Of a stretch of 64,000 nucleotides of DNA, positions 42,132-53,480 are shown in pieces. The notes beneath the pieces are model-generated. The model searched no databases. It was not told the DNA's origin and saw only the letters and a program-made list of their open reading frames with translations. How positions within the stretch are numbered: the stretch's first letter is position 1; each line of letters begins with the position of its first letter. The position numbers and the translations under genes were made by a program. The stretch comes from Zygnema cylindricum (lineage: Eukaryota; Streptophyta; Zygnematophyceae; Zygnematales; Zygnemataceae), in contig JBBHKE010001534.1 of the NCBI GenBank assembly GCA_037447655.1, positions 124,001 through 188,000 of the forward strand, given 5' to 3'.

Positions 42132-43510
42132 ATGTTCTCCTTCCACTCCCTCCCCTCCCTCCCCCTCTCCCTCCCTTCCCTCTCCTTCTCCCTCTGCCCC
42201 TCCCCCTCCCCCTCTCCCTCTCCCCCTCCCTCTCCCTCTGCCTCCTCTCCCTCTCCTTCCCCCCTCCCTCCTCCGCCGACTTCGTCTCCTCCGACCCCTC
42301 CCTGACGGTCGTCGACAAATCCGAGAAGCAGGCCGGCATCTTTTTAGACGACCTGGACGCCGATATCGGCACCATCCATATCGGCTCCCCCGCCACTCTC
42401 GTCGGCGACCACCTCGGGACCGTCCGCGACGCCATCCGCCAATCCGACGGCGGCGAATCCAAGCTCGCTATAGATTCGTACGACACGCTGACGTCACTTT
42501 TAGCCACCAGCTACCCGACAGCTTTAGGCGGCGGCGGACAAAAGGGCGATACGTTTGATTACAGCGTGGGGACCAATCAGTGGAGTCGGTCGATGTACCC
42601 CTTTTTGAAGTACTACGGGGGGTCGGTGATGTCGAATAAGAAGGCGAACGAGGGGTTTTTGGTTTTTTTGGTTTATTATGGGAAGGAGTGGACGGAGGTG
42701 CAGAAAAGTCTGGTGGAGAAGTTTGTTAGGGCGATAAAGCCGGCCGATGGGAGTGCACCGAGCGCACCCTTCGATACGCGGACGGTTACGAATTGGTGGA
42801 AGATTACGACGGATAATTATTACGAAACGGTGGCGGGAGGACAAAATAGGTCGGTGACGTGGAACGTCACGCTAGCTGGTACCTACCACGATTTAGGTTC
42901 GGTTGTAGGTAAGGGAACGAAGGGAAAACCGCTTTCGAACGCGGATATTCGTTCGATTGTGACGAATTCGTACAAAGAAGTATTCGGAGTACCGAAAACT
43001 GTCAGAGCGGTGGTTTTAGTTTTGACAGACCCGTCCATTTACGTACACGGATTCTGTACTTCCGCGTGTTCGTACCATTCGTCCTTTCGTACTTTAAAAA
43101 AGCGTATCGCGTATGCGCATATCGGGAATCCCGAGACGCAGTGTCCGGACCTGTGTACTTTTCGGTACTTTTCTAGGAAAGGGTATTTTCCGGCCAATGG
43201 CGACTTAGGAGTGGACGGAATGATTTCGTGGATCGCGCACGAGTTAGTTAGCGTCGCGACAAATCCGTTTCAGTCAAGGAAAGTCAAGGCGGGTTGGGTG
43301 GTGGCTTCGGAAGATTCGCCGATCGAGGTCGGAGATTTTTGCGAATGGGATTACGGGTTTTACGGGTTTACGGATCCGCCGGTGTACGGATCGTACAATG
43401 TGATGGGGAATAACGTGAACTATATGATTCAAAGGAATTGGAACCGGAATCTGGGAGCGTGTACCATGACGTCACCGAAGCTGGATTCGCCGATTCCGTT
43501 CGTTCCGTAA
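42132..43510 (+). CDS. EXO: EXORDIUM / phosphate-induced protein 1 family, secreted protein
   Basis: Extracellular plant protein family linked to brassinosteroid- and carbon-dependent growth. The diagnostic part is uninterrupted from about 42299 to 43510: FLVFLVYYGKEWTEVQKS, VTNWWKITTDNYY, VRAVVLVLTDPSIYVHGFC, IGNPETQCPDLC, NGDLGVDGMISWIAHELVSV and TNPF, ending NRNLGACTM. Cysteines are paired as in the family. A stretch of about 90 residues before FDYSVGTNQW is unusual. The only upstream ATG (42132, MFSFHSLPSLPLSLPSLSF, signal-peptide-like) is in another frame. The two are separated by about 130 bp of CT repeat, so an indel in that repeat, a short intron or an assembly error must be invoked. 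No other intron seen. The family is sure, the start is not. Confidence 0.8.
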
Positions 43511-43844
43511 TTTGCGGCGGGGATTCCGTAGAGTGCCGTTGTTTTTTTCGTTTTTTGAAGTAGAGTTGGGGAAAGTTGAACGGCGGTTTTTGAAAAGTTT
43601 TGTTAAACAAGGAGATTTTTGGTGGAGGAAAGGTCTTCGAATAAACAGCGGGTTTTAAAATACGTGAGGTTTTTAAATGTGTGAGGTTTTAAAATACGTG
43701 AGGTTTTCAAAGGAAGGTTTTCGTTTTTTTTTATTTTTTTTTTCTGTTATTGTTTTTTTTATTTGTATTTTTTGTTTAGGGGTTTGGGGTTGCTCGGTCG
43801 TTATGGTTCATAAAATACTATTCAAGGTGTTTTTTTTTATGAAC

Positions 43845-43850
43845 AATAAA
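43845..43850 (+). terminator. Possible polyadenylation signal of the EXORDIUM-like gene
   Basis: AATAAA 335 bp after the stop codon, within a T-rich region. Another AATAAA lies at 43640. Either could serve. Confidence 0.4.
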
Positions 43851-44389
43851 CTTGATTTCAATGTAGGAATAATATGGGAAAGGGGTAGAATCGACAATTC
43901 CTCACAATATTTTAAGCGGCAATGTCGGCAAAATTATTTACTTTTTTTAAATTAGAGGTTTTTTTTTCTTTAGGTTTTTTGTAGATTTGAAATTGTTCAC
44001 TTTGCTTTTTAGGGTTTGATTTTACTCTTTTTCTTTTTGGCAGAAAGGGTTGGTTGGTTATACATATAGCTGTTTATTTATTGCAGAAATAGCTGTCAAT
44101 GTAAGGGGGACCACAATTTGATTTTTTTTTTTTACATGTGTCATTTTGTTAGGTTATCTTGTGATTTTCAAGACTTAATTTTATTTTATTTCTCCCTTTA
44201 TCTTATGATATGGTGATATTGACCACTATGATGAATTGCAATGTTGCGGTTTTAAAAACATCAAACCCCGATTGGAGTACAATCTATTTGTGGTTCAGTC
44301 TCTCTTGTGATTTTAAGGGTATTTCATTTGTTTTTTTAATTTTATTCGAGGAGCCGGCGTGAACGCTATCTGGCATATTTGATGTGATG
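43851..44389. other. AT-rich gap
   Basis: T-rich sequence, no gene or clear repeat seen. Confidence 0.4.
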
Positions 44390-44840
44390 ATAATATGGCG
44401 ATTATGATGTTGATTTAGATTATGGAGCCCTGAAAATGAGTTGTGTGACATCGATTGTGTGATGTTGATTGGTTGTGTGACATTAGTAGAGTGGCATTGA
44501 TTGTGTCATGATGTTTGTGTGATTGATTGTGACATTGTGTGATAATGCCTCTGTGACAATGACTATGTGATTATGAATGTGTGACAACGATTGTGTGACA
44601 ACGATTATGTGACATTGATTATATGGCTGATTGCATCGCAACAAAATTGTGATGATAAATGTGTGATATTGATTGTGTGATTATGATTATGTGACATTGA
44701 TTGTGTGACATTTAGTGTGACATTAAATATGTGACAATGATTATATGACATCGATCTTATGATGCTGATAGTGGATGATGATTGTGTGGTGATAATTGTG
44801 TAACGATGATTTTGTGACATTTTTTGCGACATCAATTGCG
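44390..44840 (+). repeat. Minisatellite of gtgtgacattgatt-type units
   Basis: About 25-30 imperfect units of 15-18 bp built on gtgtgacattgat/gtgtgatgatgat. Long open frames on the reverse strand come from the repeat. Confidence 0.8.
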
Positions 44841-46371
44841 TGGTTCACACAAATGGGAAAACGATGTCATAAATTTTGGGATCCGTACGACAAATTTCAT
44901 AAAATGACAAAAAACGCGGCGGTGACGGTTGGGACGGTAGGTTTTGACCGTTTTGGAGCGTAGCGGCGGACAAAAGATGCAGTTCTATGCGTCAAAACTT
45001 GACAGCTGCGGATAGCAAGCGGCAACTGCTGTCCACCATCGGAAATCATGTTCGGAATGCACTTTTTCGTTTTTGAAGAATTACGGAACGAAGCGCACGG
45101 ACGTGAACCGTACAAGATATTATTCCCTCAAAAAACTTATGAACAAACTAGTGCACCAATCAGAAAAGAGAACATGTAATGTTAAAAAAAAAAAAAAAAC
45201 ACCTATCGAAAAAAAAAGGGTTACCTTTCTCCCACTCCCTGCTGGTACTGCTCCTCTCCTCCTTAAAAATAAAAGCTCAGTGTAGGAGTCTATGGTAAGT
45301 CATTAATGCTTAATTATATGTGACTATGTTTATTTAGTGATTATGTTATCTATTTTGTTTTGACGTACGAACTTCAAGTATATTTTTTCTCCGCATATTC
45401 GCCAATTGGATAAAGTCTCCATATGCATTTTTTTCTGTACACTTCAAATGTTAAAGCAAGTCGACATCACAAACCTGTTTTTTCTTTTTTTTAAGGCCAA
45501 CGTGTTAATCTTCCCTGACCTGAATACGGAAACAATACGTATAAAGCGGTCCAACAGGTAAGACATGGTTTTTTGTGAAACGCTGATGAAAATCTATCAC
45601 TACAATAAATATCGAAGCGAAATGTTTGAAACTTTAACAGTAAACTAAGAATTTTGAAAAAATTAAGCCCAAACCAACTAGCAAATTGTAATCCAACACA
45701 GTTTAATGTCACAAAAATCTGTAATCTCAATCTATTTTGCAACTTTGTGTTTGGATATAATATCTGGCCGTACTTGGCATGCTTTGACTGAGTGAAATAC
45801 TAAGAAAGGCAAAGAACTGTATATTAAATTATCATTTTTTTTTCTTGCAAGCTCATTTTAGAGAGTGACTAAAACTGAAAATTAATCACTTTGGGAAAAC
45901 CCATAATCACTTTTGGGAAATTGATTAACTGGAACAATTTGAGTGTTAAAAATAATTGAGAAATGATCATTTTTGGGAAATTGATTGTTTAAGTGAAGCA
46001 ACTAGAATCAGTTTTGGAACATAGACTGAGTAATTGAAAATAAACTGAAAAATAATTATCTTTGGGAAATTGACCAGAGTAACTGAGAAATAACTGAAAA
46101 AAAACTGCAAATCGGTTGAGACGAGTGGAACTCTTTGGGCTTTTGAATGTGAGTAAAACAAAATAATCTATACTAAAAACTGTAATAATGCTTATTATAG
46201 AAACTAACTGTACCTATACTAATGTTACAGACTAATAACCGTACCAACAGTAATTTAATGCTAATTGAACTAACCCTAATTATACAAACTACTAATTGTG
46301 TTAGTACTAATTAAACAAACTAGTAACTGTACTAAAACTGATTGTACAGATGTACAAACTACTAACTGCTG
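44841..46371. other. Gap with minor repeats
   Basis: 44890-45065 (reverse strand) resembles 52850-52990 (forward): both contain tgtcaarttttgacgc and tttgtccgccrctacgctcc. 45190-45220 has poly-A runs. 45890-46110 repeats tttgggaaattga several times, and 46180-46360 repeats actaaytgtactaat-like words. No gene seen. Confidence 0.5.
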
Positions 46372-46690
46372 TCATGCCGCATCGCGTCGGTTGCATGCGC
46401 GCACGATATCATGCCCGCATGCGCGATATTTGGCGTGCGAGCACGATATAATGCACGCACGCGCGGTATTCTGCACGCACGCGCGGTGTTCTGCACGCAC
46501 GCACAGTATTTCTCACGCACGCGCAGTATTTCTCACGCACGCGCGGTATTTTGCACGCACGCGCGGTATTTTTTATGCACGCGCAGTTTAAGGCACGCGC
46601 GCGCGGTTTTATGCATACACGCGCGGTTTTATGCATGCACGCGCGGTTTTATGCATGCACGCACGATTTTGGCACGCGTGCATAATTTGC
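46372..46690 (+). repeat. Minisatellite of cgcacgcgcggtattytg units
   Basis: About 12 units of 22-23 bp, very CG-rich and made of alternating purine-pyrimidine (gcacgcacgcgcg), in otherwise AT-rich DNA. A shorter array with the same start lies at 52256-52385. Confidence 0.85.
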
Positions 46691-49334
46691 GTTCGCACGT
46701 GCGAGTTTTCATCAGTTTATTTGTTTATGATGTTGACGCGATTTGCGTTCACATACCATTACATACGTACTAATTCCGTGCGATATGTTTCATTTCGTGC
46801 GCAGGTACACGATTTTCAAAGTTGGACACGAAATATCGTCTGGGCAACGTGACGCGATTTCAAGTATTTCGTGCTATACCTTTATTTCGTGCGGTATGCT
46901 TCGATTCGTGCGTATGCACGCGATTTTGAAGTATGTACGCGGAGTATCGTTTGGAGGCGAATCGCGATTCTCGGGCGACGCTTCGATACACCTTTATTTA
47001 TTTAAGTCGCGAACCCATGTAGGTTCGCGCACATGTAGTTAGGGAGGGTTTTTACCCTTGGACGGTGGATTTTGTTAGGCGTACGGCAGACGATGTTGGC
47101 CGCCTATTGGCCAACATCATAAGTAGTTTCATGCATGTGAAGTAGACTAGACGTAGGCTATTTTTGCATAGGCCTAGCGTAGCTCTTACTTAGCCTAATT
47201 CTCAGACTTAGAGAATTTAGCTTTTGGACAAGAATTTTCTCTTGGCAGCGGAGCTTTTCTCTTACTCTCTCTCTCACCGATTGCCCACGTGTCTTTCTTC
47301 TCCTTGTTAGCTAGCTGTAGAGGCTAGATAGAGTAAGATTATTCTCCTTGTTTTTCTTCCCTCGTTTTTAATCCACACGGCCTAAGGCCACGTCCGGAAG
47401 GTTTCCCTCCAAAGTTTGTCTTTTGGTGGAAGTGTGGAATTGGAGATCGTGGGGGAGCACATCTGGACCCTGCTGCGCCTTCCTCGGGCAGCTTGACGGT
47501 TTGGTTGTGTGTTTGTGTCTTGTTTGTATTTTGGTTGGCTTGAAAGGAGTGTACTTTTGATCGGATTTGGATTTTCCCTTGTTCCGGTTGGAATATTTCT
47601 TGCTTTGCTGTCGTAACGGGATAACTCTTGTAGGGAATGTGATAAAGACCAGAGAGCCTAGTGGCTACCTCCTGGCTTAGCATTCTTGTCCAAAAGCTCC
47701 ACTTTTTAAAAATCACATTTTCTAAAAGTTTATTTTTATAAAAATAATTCATAAAAAAATATATATTACTTTTCAAATTCAGTTTTTATTCTTGTTTTTT
47801 TCTTCCCATTTTCCTGCCTATTTACCTTTCATTTTCAGTTTTACTTCTCAGTTTTGTGTGATAAAATAAAGCTAAAGGAAAATAAAAATATAAAAATTAC
47901 ATTATTTTCAATATAAAATCTATTTTTTCATTTCTAGATTATCTTCCACCTTTTATTTGAGTTCGTTTTTTTTTCCTTTTGATCTAGCTTTATTTTACTA
48001 CAAGTTTCATTCTACTTTCTCTCTATTTTTGCTTTCGTTTTCAGTTTTGCATTGGGAAAATATATTATAAAAATAATTTAATTTATAAATTTTATTTTAT
48101 AAAAAAAAAAAACATTTTGTTTTGGTTTTTTGTTTTCTTCTTTCTTGCTTTCATTTCTTGTCTTCTATCTTGCTTTCACTCTATTTCTGGTCTGCAGATT
48201 TAGGTCTGAATTTGTGTCAGATTTTTAGGGTTAATCTGTGAAATTAGGGTTTGGCCGCAGATTTAGGGTTTGGGCCGCAGATTTAGGGTTTGGGCGTATT
48301 TAGGGTTTATTTTTTGAAATTCTTAACCCTAGGTCAGCATATTACCATTCATTGGTCGCATATTTTTGATTTTTCCAGCGTGGAATTAGGGTTTGGGAAA
48401 CCTTTTTGCCCAATCTTACCGTATTTTGTGTTTTATTTTGAATTTTTCTCAATATTCCTCATATTTCTTTCTTTTAGTGCAACTTAATTTGTTAACTAGT
48501 GGATGTTTATTTTGTTCGGGATTTGATGTTTTCATTTTTTTTTTCTCTTGTCAAATTTAATCATTCAGAAAACTTAACAAAATAAATATATATATTCTAT
48601 ATATCAAGATTGCACGATTTATCACCTATAATTATCACCGCTTTATAGTTGGGCATAGCGTGGCATAGTGCCGATACGCTTACCTTAGCAGGATACTAAT
48701 TGCTTTGGTGTTTAGCGGTGGTTCTTGACACGTTCATTCGGAATCGGATCAGGTTCCATTCCAAGGAGCTTTGCAAAATCCGACTTGCCTCGACCAAGTC
48801 CGGTTCACTTTTAGTACTCACCAGAGTATTAAAGGAGTTTGTAAGTATCACGAAACCTTGCGGGTGCAGGAGCGTTCCTTTGTAATTTGGACACTCGTGT
48901 AGGGGTTCGGTGTGGATTGGTTCTATTACGAACCTTTCTATTTGAGCATTTGCATTTTCCTTGTTTTGCTTGCATACTATCTGGCCGTGAGTGGCCTTGA
49001 GTTTCCCTGTGACTATCTGGATTGGATTTCCTTTCATAGATTTTATCGTTGGTGGCACTGTTTAGACAATTTTCTGTTTGTGCCGCTGTAGATCTGCACC
49101 GAAAGGTGCCTGGATAGTTTCTCTGTTTGTTTTTATAGATCTGGCCTTTCGGCCTTGCCCCATTGTTTGCAGGGTAGAGGTTTTGGTATTCCGGCTTTTT
49201 GCTAGATCTGACCACCGCGTCTTGCTAGAGACTTCGTGTGTTCACTTATTTTGTCTGGATTGGCCTGTCACTTGACACACCTCGGTTAGTTCGTTTTGAT
49301 ATTTTAGTCATAATCGAGGGTTTTCTCTTCGTTT
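46691..49334 (+). other. Leader region of element G
   Basis: About 2.6 kb without a coding frame that I can support. 46700-47040 repeats tttcgtgcg words. 48225-48310 has three tttagggtttggg units separated by ccgcaga. No primer-binding site recognised. Confidence 0.4.
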
Positions 49335-51176
49335 ATGCCCACGGATTGGGATAACTTACGTTATCAATCCGGATCTACCCGCGGCGGGACATTTTTCCGT
49401 CCAGCGCAGTTAGATTTTTCTAGTTTCTCCGAGTCTACGGACGCACCAGTTTCGGTTGCGGCCCCCAGATCTCCGTCAGTTCGGTCAGTATTGACCACAG
49501 TCTCATCATTATCCTCAGTTTCCTCTAGGTCATCCCTAGATAGAACCGAAAGAGACTTTTCAGAGGAAATCTTTTCCCATCCTCTCACATTTCAGTTTTC
49601 GGTCGGTCCAACTTTGGAACCGCTAGTGCATTCTTCTTTTGACGACATGGCTTCCTCTTCAGAGGGGGGCATGGGGAAAATGCAATTTTGCTTTTCAGGG
49701 ATGAAGGATACCATGTCTTTATCCCATTTCCGTATGCTCTATAATACCGAAATGCGTGATTTGGCATTTCGCTATCAAGATCGATTTGATCTTCGTGTGG
49801 CATTTTCTCTTCTTGGCCGGTACCTCAGAGGTTCGGCCCTTACATTATATTCCCGCAAGTATGATGCTATACTCGCGATGACGGAATTTTCCCCTCCTTT
49901 TGCTGGTACACCCGAGGTCATAGGTCAAGCGGATATTCCATTCCAGGCCGCTTTTCCCGAGGTCTTAGATGCCCAAGGTGTTGTCCTAATTCCCGCAGTC
50001 CCAGAAATTCCTCGCCAATATGCTGTGGCCGCTCGTGCTGCTGTCCCAGCACGACCAGGAATGATTATTCCGTTGCGGGATCCACTATCTGTTATGTTCG
50101 ATTTCTTAGAAGCCGAGTATCGGATGCAAAACCCCGATCAGGTGAAAGAATTGATGAATTTCACGCGTAAACCAGGAGAAACCGCGCCTGCTTTACGTGC
50201 TCGCATGGAGACTCTGCGAGAAGCTTTACCGGACTTAATGTCCGATGCGGAGGCTGTTCAAAAATTTGTTGGACAGTTTCCAGATGAATCGAAACGTTTT
50301 ATACAAAGTCATCTCACTCAGACTTACGGTCTGAAATTTACATTTGATCAAGCCGCTCAATATGCGGTAGAATATGAGATGCAATCATGTTGGTGGGAAG
50401 CTCATGATCGTTCGGAAGTCGCTTCCCCACTTTCTCCACCTAGTAGCCCATGGCCCAACAATAGGCCTCCAAAGACGCCGGCCATGGGAAATCCGCCATT
50501 TAATTCCGGAGACCGATTGTGTTTCCGATGTGGAAACACGGGGCACGATGCCCGCATGTGCCCGGATAAGTCCGCCACATGCACCCATTGCAACCAAAAG
50601 GGACATTATGTCCACCGTTGCCATGTTAAGGATCCTAATTATTCCTATCAGAATCAGATTCAGAACGGTGGAATTCCTGCCCGTTCTGCCAAGCCGGTCA
50701 CTCCTCCTACCGAGACAGAGAAAGAGGCGACTCCGCCTAGGATCTCTCGAAGAGAGAGAGAAAAGGCCGAGTTACAAGTCATGATGGCCGCCATGATGAA
50801 GGAGCAATTTGCTGCCTTCATGGCCGAGATGAAACCCCAATTCACGGGGATGGCAAGGACAGTCGTCCACACGCCATCGTTGGTTGGTCGAATCCTCCGG
50901 GATTCCACTGTCCAACAACGGGCAACCACTTTTGATAAGGGATCCCCTGATCATAATCGGGACGGTAAATTACAGAATTCCCGTATTCCACTTTCTTTCG
51001 AGAAAGAATCTCTCTCTCCTCTACCAGACACAGCTTCCTCCATTGTAGCTGAAGCTCTCACTATTCTGGATAGTACCATACATGATGCACATCGAGTCAA
51101 GGAACGACTAAGCATCCTTTCTGCCATGATTGATGAGGCCCCCAGTGTCTCTCCCTTTCTTAATGAGGTTCCCTAA
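49335..51176 (+). CDS. gag protein of element G (613 aa)
   Basis: Retrotransposon gag. A serine-rich N-terminus (residues 1-110), then a capsid-like region (MQFCFSGMKDTMSLSHFRML, FSLLGRYLRGSALTLYSRKY), a proline/alanine-rich insert (about 190-245), the second half of the capsid (LSVMFDFLEAEYRM, VKELMNFTRKPGETAPALRA) and two CCHC zinc knuckles (CFRCGNTGHDARMC, CTHCNQKGHYVHRC, near residues 395-435). The tail is charged with a methionine-rich stretch (MMAAMMKEQFAAFM). The frame is uninterrupted for 1.8 kb, longer than any other retroelement frame here, which suggests recent activity or selection. Ends with TAA at 51174. Confidence 0.85.
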   Translation: MPTDWDNLRYQSGSTRGGTFFRPAQLDFSSFSESTDAPVSVAAPRSPSVRSVLTTVSSLSSVSSRSSLDRTERDFSEEIFSHPLTFQFSVGPTLEPLVHSSFDDMASSSEGGMGKMQFCFSGMKDTMSLSHFRMLYNTEMRDLAFRYQDRFDLRVAFSLLGRYLRGSALTLYSRKYDAILAMTEFSPPFAGTPEVIGQADIPFQAAFPEVLDAQGVVLIPAVPEIPRQYAVAARAAVPARPGMIIPLRDPLSVMFDFLEAEYRMQNPDQVKELMNFTRKPGETAPALRARMETLREALPDLMSDAEAVQKFVGQFPDESKRFIQSHLTQTYGLKFTFDQAAQYAVEYEMQSCWWEAHDRSEVASPLSPPSSPWPNNRPPKTPAMGNPPFNSGDRLCFRCGNTGHDARMCPDKSATCTHCNQKGHYVHRCHVKDPNYSYQNQIQNGGIPARSAKPVTPPTETEKEATPPRISRREREKAELQVMMAAMMKEQFAAFMAEMKPQFTGMARTVVHTPSLVGRILRDSTVQQRATTFDKGSPDHNRDGKLQNSRIPLSFEKESLSPLPDTASSIVAEALTILDSTIHDAHRVKERLSILSAMIDEAPSVSPFLNEVP

Positions 51177-52045
51177 GCCTCTCCCCTTGTTGACGAGTTC
51201 GCTGCAGCCGCCGCTTTGAGGGCGTTGCAACTGAACCGTAGTCTTTCTATTATTCAACCAATTACCGCAGATGAGCGCCGTGACCTTGATCCTCACATCA
51301 GTTTCCTGGACAATTCTCGAATGTCCTTCTCCGTTAATGGTGTTTCTCCTTCTCTCCCTCTTATGGACACCGGAGCCAACCCGTGATCCTTGGATCCGGA
51401 TTTGCGCTCAAGCTTGGTCTGACAGCAGACAAGCTCCAAGCCACGGCTACTCGGCTTCTTACTTCAGCCGGTACCACGGAGTCGGTGCTTGGGATTACCA
51501 AGGACCCGCTTGTCTTTCGGTTTCACCACGGAAACGAGAGTGAGTCCGTAGAGGTTTCGGTCCGAGCATTGGTCACCAAATCCAACGACTACGAATGCTT
51601 AGTGGGACAGGATGTTATCTTCCGAATCGGTGGGGGAGTAGATATGCATGATCAGACCTTCTCATACCGTCCATCTAATTTTCCGGGACGCAAAATCTGC
51701 CTCCCTCTTGTCTCTGCTCGCAAGCCGTTGCCCACTATGGCACATTTGGCTTCCGCTCTCCCTGCATTTTCGAGTAACGAACTTCGGGAAGACAATGGCG
51801 ACTCATTTTTCACGGAACGGATCCATACTGTCGACACCGAAGTCTTTCCACACATTCTAAATGTGGTGGATAGTGATACTAATGGGATGTTGAGTTTGCA
51901 GAGTGTTTATGCATGTACAGGTGGTGATCAAGGGTTCCACATGGAGTGCCTCTCTTCTCCATTATCTTTCAACCCGGTTGACCATTGCTACCTCCGTATC
52001 GGTTCCAGGCCCTCAGCTGTGTTGACCAGCTCCTCCACAGGTTAA
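51177..52045 (+). pseudogene. Aspartic protease region of element G
   Basis: In the gag frame after its stop: RRDLDPHISFLDNS, then SPSLPLMDTGANP with the retropepsin DTGA, then TGA at about 51384. The next frame carries on (MILGSGFALKLGLTADKLQA, VSVRALVTKSNDYECLVGQD), so one base change plus one stop separate the parts. It runs to the stop at 52043 without any RT sequence. Confidence 0.75.
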
Positions 52046-52385
52046 GGAGCTGGGGGGGGGGAATTATTGGGTTCACTTCACTCTAGGGGAGTATTCTTTC
52101 CCTTCTTTCTTGGGTCATTTTCACCTTTGTTCCTTGTCATGGTGTATATATTTTATTGACTTTTCATATTTATTTCCGTTGTTGTATATGTTTGTGAGCA
52201 TGACTTTGCTGGTTGTGATGCATGTTTGCTTGCTTGCCTCTCATGCACGACAGCTGTCATGCCGCATCGCGTCGGTTGCATGCGCACACGATATCATGCC
52301 CGCACGCGCGATATTTGGTGTGCGCGCACGATATAATGCACGCACGCGCGGTATTCTGCACGCACGCGCAGTATTTCTCACGCAC

Positions 52386-52560
52386 AGGGAGGGCGGATTG
52401 GGAGGGAGGGAGGGATAGAGGGAGGGAGGGAGGGAGGGTGAGAGAGAAGAGGGAGGGTGAGAGAGAGGGAGGGAGGGAGGGAGGGAGGGTGGATTGAGAG
52501 GGAGGGAGGGAGGGAAGGAGGGAGGGAGGGTGGATTGAGAGGGAGGGAGGGACGCAGGGA
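52386..52560 (+). repeat. (GGGA)n-type simple repeat
   Basis: Units ggga/gagg with larger repeats of gggtggattgagagggaggg. It cuts into the right end of element G. The reverse-strand frame is a repeat artefact. Confidence 0.85.
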
Positions 52561-53280
52561 GGGAAGTTACAGATAGGAGTCAAATGGGAGATGATTGGCG
52601 TTAGGAGGTGGTCGAGGAAAGTCCGTCGCACGTGCAGGAAGTAAGAAGTGGCGAAGATGTTTCGTCAAAATTACAAAAAAAATTGAAGTTTTTTTTTTTT
52701 TTTCGTTTTATTTTACATGATTTTGATTGGCTAATTGTTCATGGGTCATCATTTTAGAAAATTTCGTTACAGTACGGATGAATCATTCGGGTTGCGTCTT
52801 CATGTTTTTTCAAAGTCGGAATTCTGCATTCCGAAAAGGGTTTCAGGAAAAGAAGATGACTTACCACAGTTGTCAAATTTTGACGCGCTTGACCGTATAT
52901 TTTGTCCGCCACTACGCTCCAAAAAATATATTTTGTCTGTCGCTACGCTCCAAAAAGGTTGACAGCCGAGCGGTCGAGCTGTTTGACGCCTCTATTTTTT
53001 GTTTTTATCCGAAATGAACGGTACGAGAGCATTCATTTCGTCATCTCATTCACCATCCGTTTCTAGTGTGAATCCTGTAAATTTAACAGAAGAGAGACTT
53101 TCTTGTCATTTAGCTTATTGCTAAATGCTGTCCTATCACGTCCGAACTTTAAAAACGTACCTAATCGCCACTCAAAGCACCTTCAAAACAAGAATGGGTG
53201 CTCCTCGTGAACCACCGCAGAGAACTTTGTGTTTCCTCAGGGAGCACGGAACATGTGACATAACAGTCCCACGGCAGCGC
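52561..53280. other. Gap upstream of the first DUF7796 gene
   Basis: Contains the block related to 44890-45065. Within it tttgtccgccactacgctcc (52908) and tttgtctgtcgctacgctcc (52932) form a 25-bp tandem pair. No gene seen. Confidence 0.5.
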
Positions 53281-53289
53281 CGGAGCGCG

Positions 53290-53336
53290 CCCGAACGTAC
53301 CCTCGTTCGGGAGAGCTCCCGGGAATACGGTATATA
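53290..53336 (+). promoter_or_regulatory. Putative core promoter of the first DUF7796 gene
   Basis: CCCGAACG (53290-53297) and CGTTCGGG (53304-53311) form an 8-bp inverted repeat with a 6-bp spacer, followed by TATATA at 53331-53336. This lies about 145 bp upstream of the ATG at 53481, in a GC-rich island within AT-rich DNA. The spacing suits a TATA promoter with a short 5' UTR; inferred only. Confidence 0.45.
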
Positions 53337-53480
53337 GTCATGAGTCGTATCCCCGCCCTACAGTGAAGTGAGATGAGTGTCAACCATCAGTAAACTGCTG
53401 GAGATTCAAAACTGATTGCGGCGTATACCAGTACTGAATAGCTTTCGAACTATGTATTACATTGCTTAGAAGCTCTAAGA

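Larger units (their letters stand above)
46372..52385 (+). mobile_element. Non-autonomous LTR-type element with gag and protease only, family G
   Basis: A long leader, a gag frame and a broken protease frame (49335-52045) lie between two copies of one sequence beginning tgtcatgccgcatcgcgtcg (46372 and 52256). After protease come 12 bp and a run of G (52049-52061) that could be a polypurine tract. No RT, RNase H or integrase is present. The two end copies match for only about 130 bp, because the left one continues as a minisatellite and the right one is cut by (GGGA)n repeats. The outer boundaries are therefore uncertain. Confidence 0.6.

Noticed and set aside
46372-46690. CRISPR-like regularly spaced repeats
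   Set aside because: The units are directly tandem, without unique spacers, and the sequence is eukaryotic. It is a minisatellite.
48225-48310. Interstitial telomere array (TTTAGGG)
   Set aside because: Only three or four tttaggg words, separated by tttgggccgcaga, so it is a short local repeat in the leader of element G and not a telomere tract.
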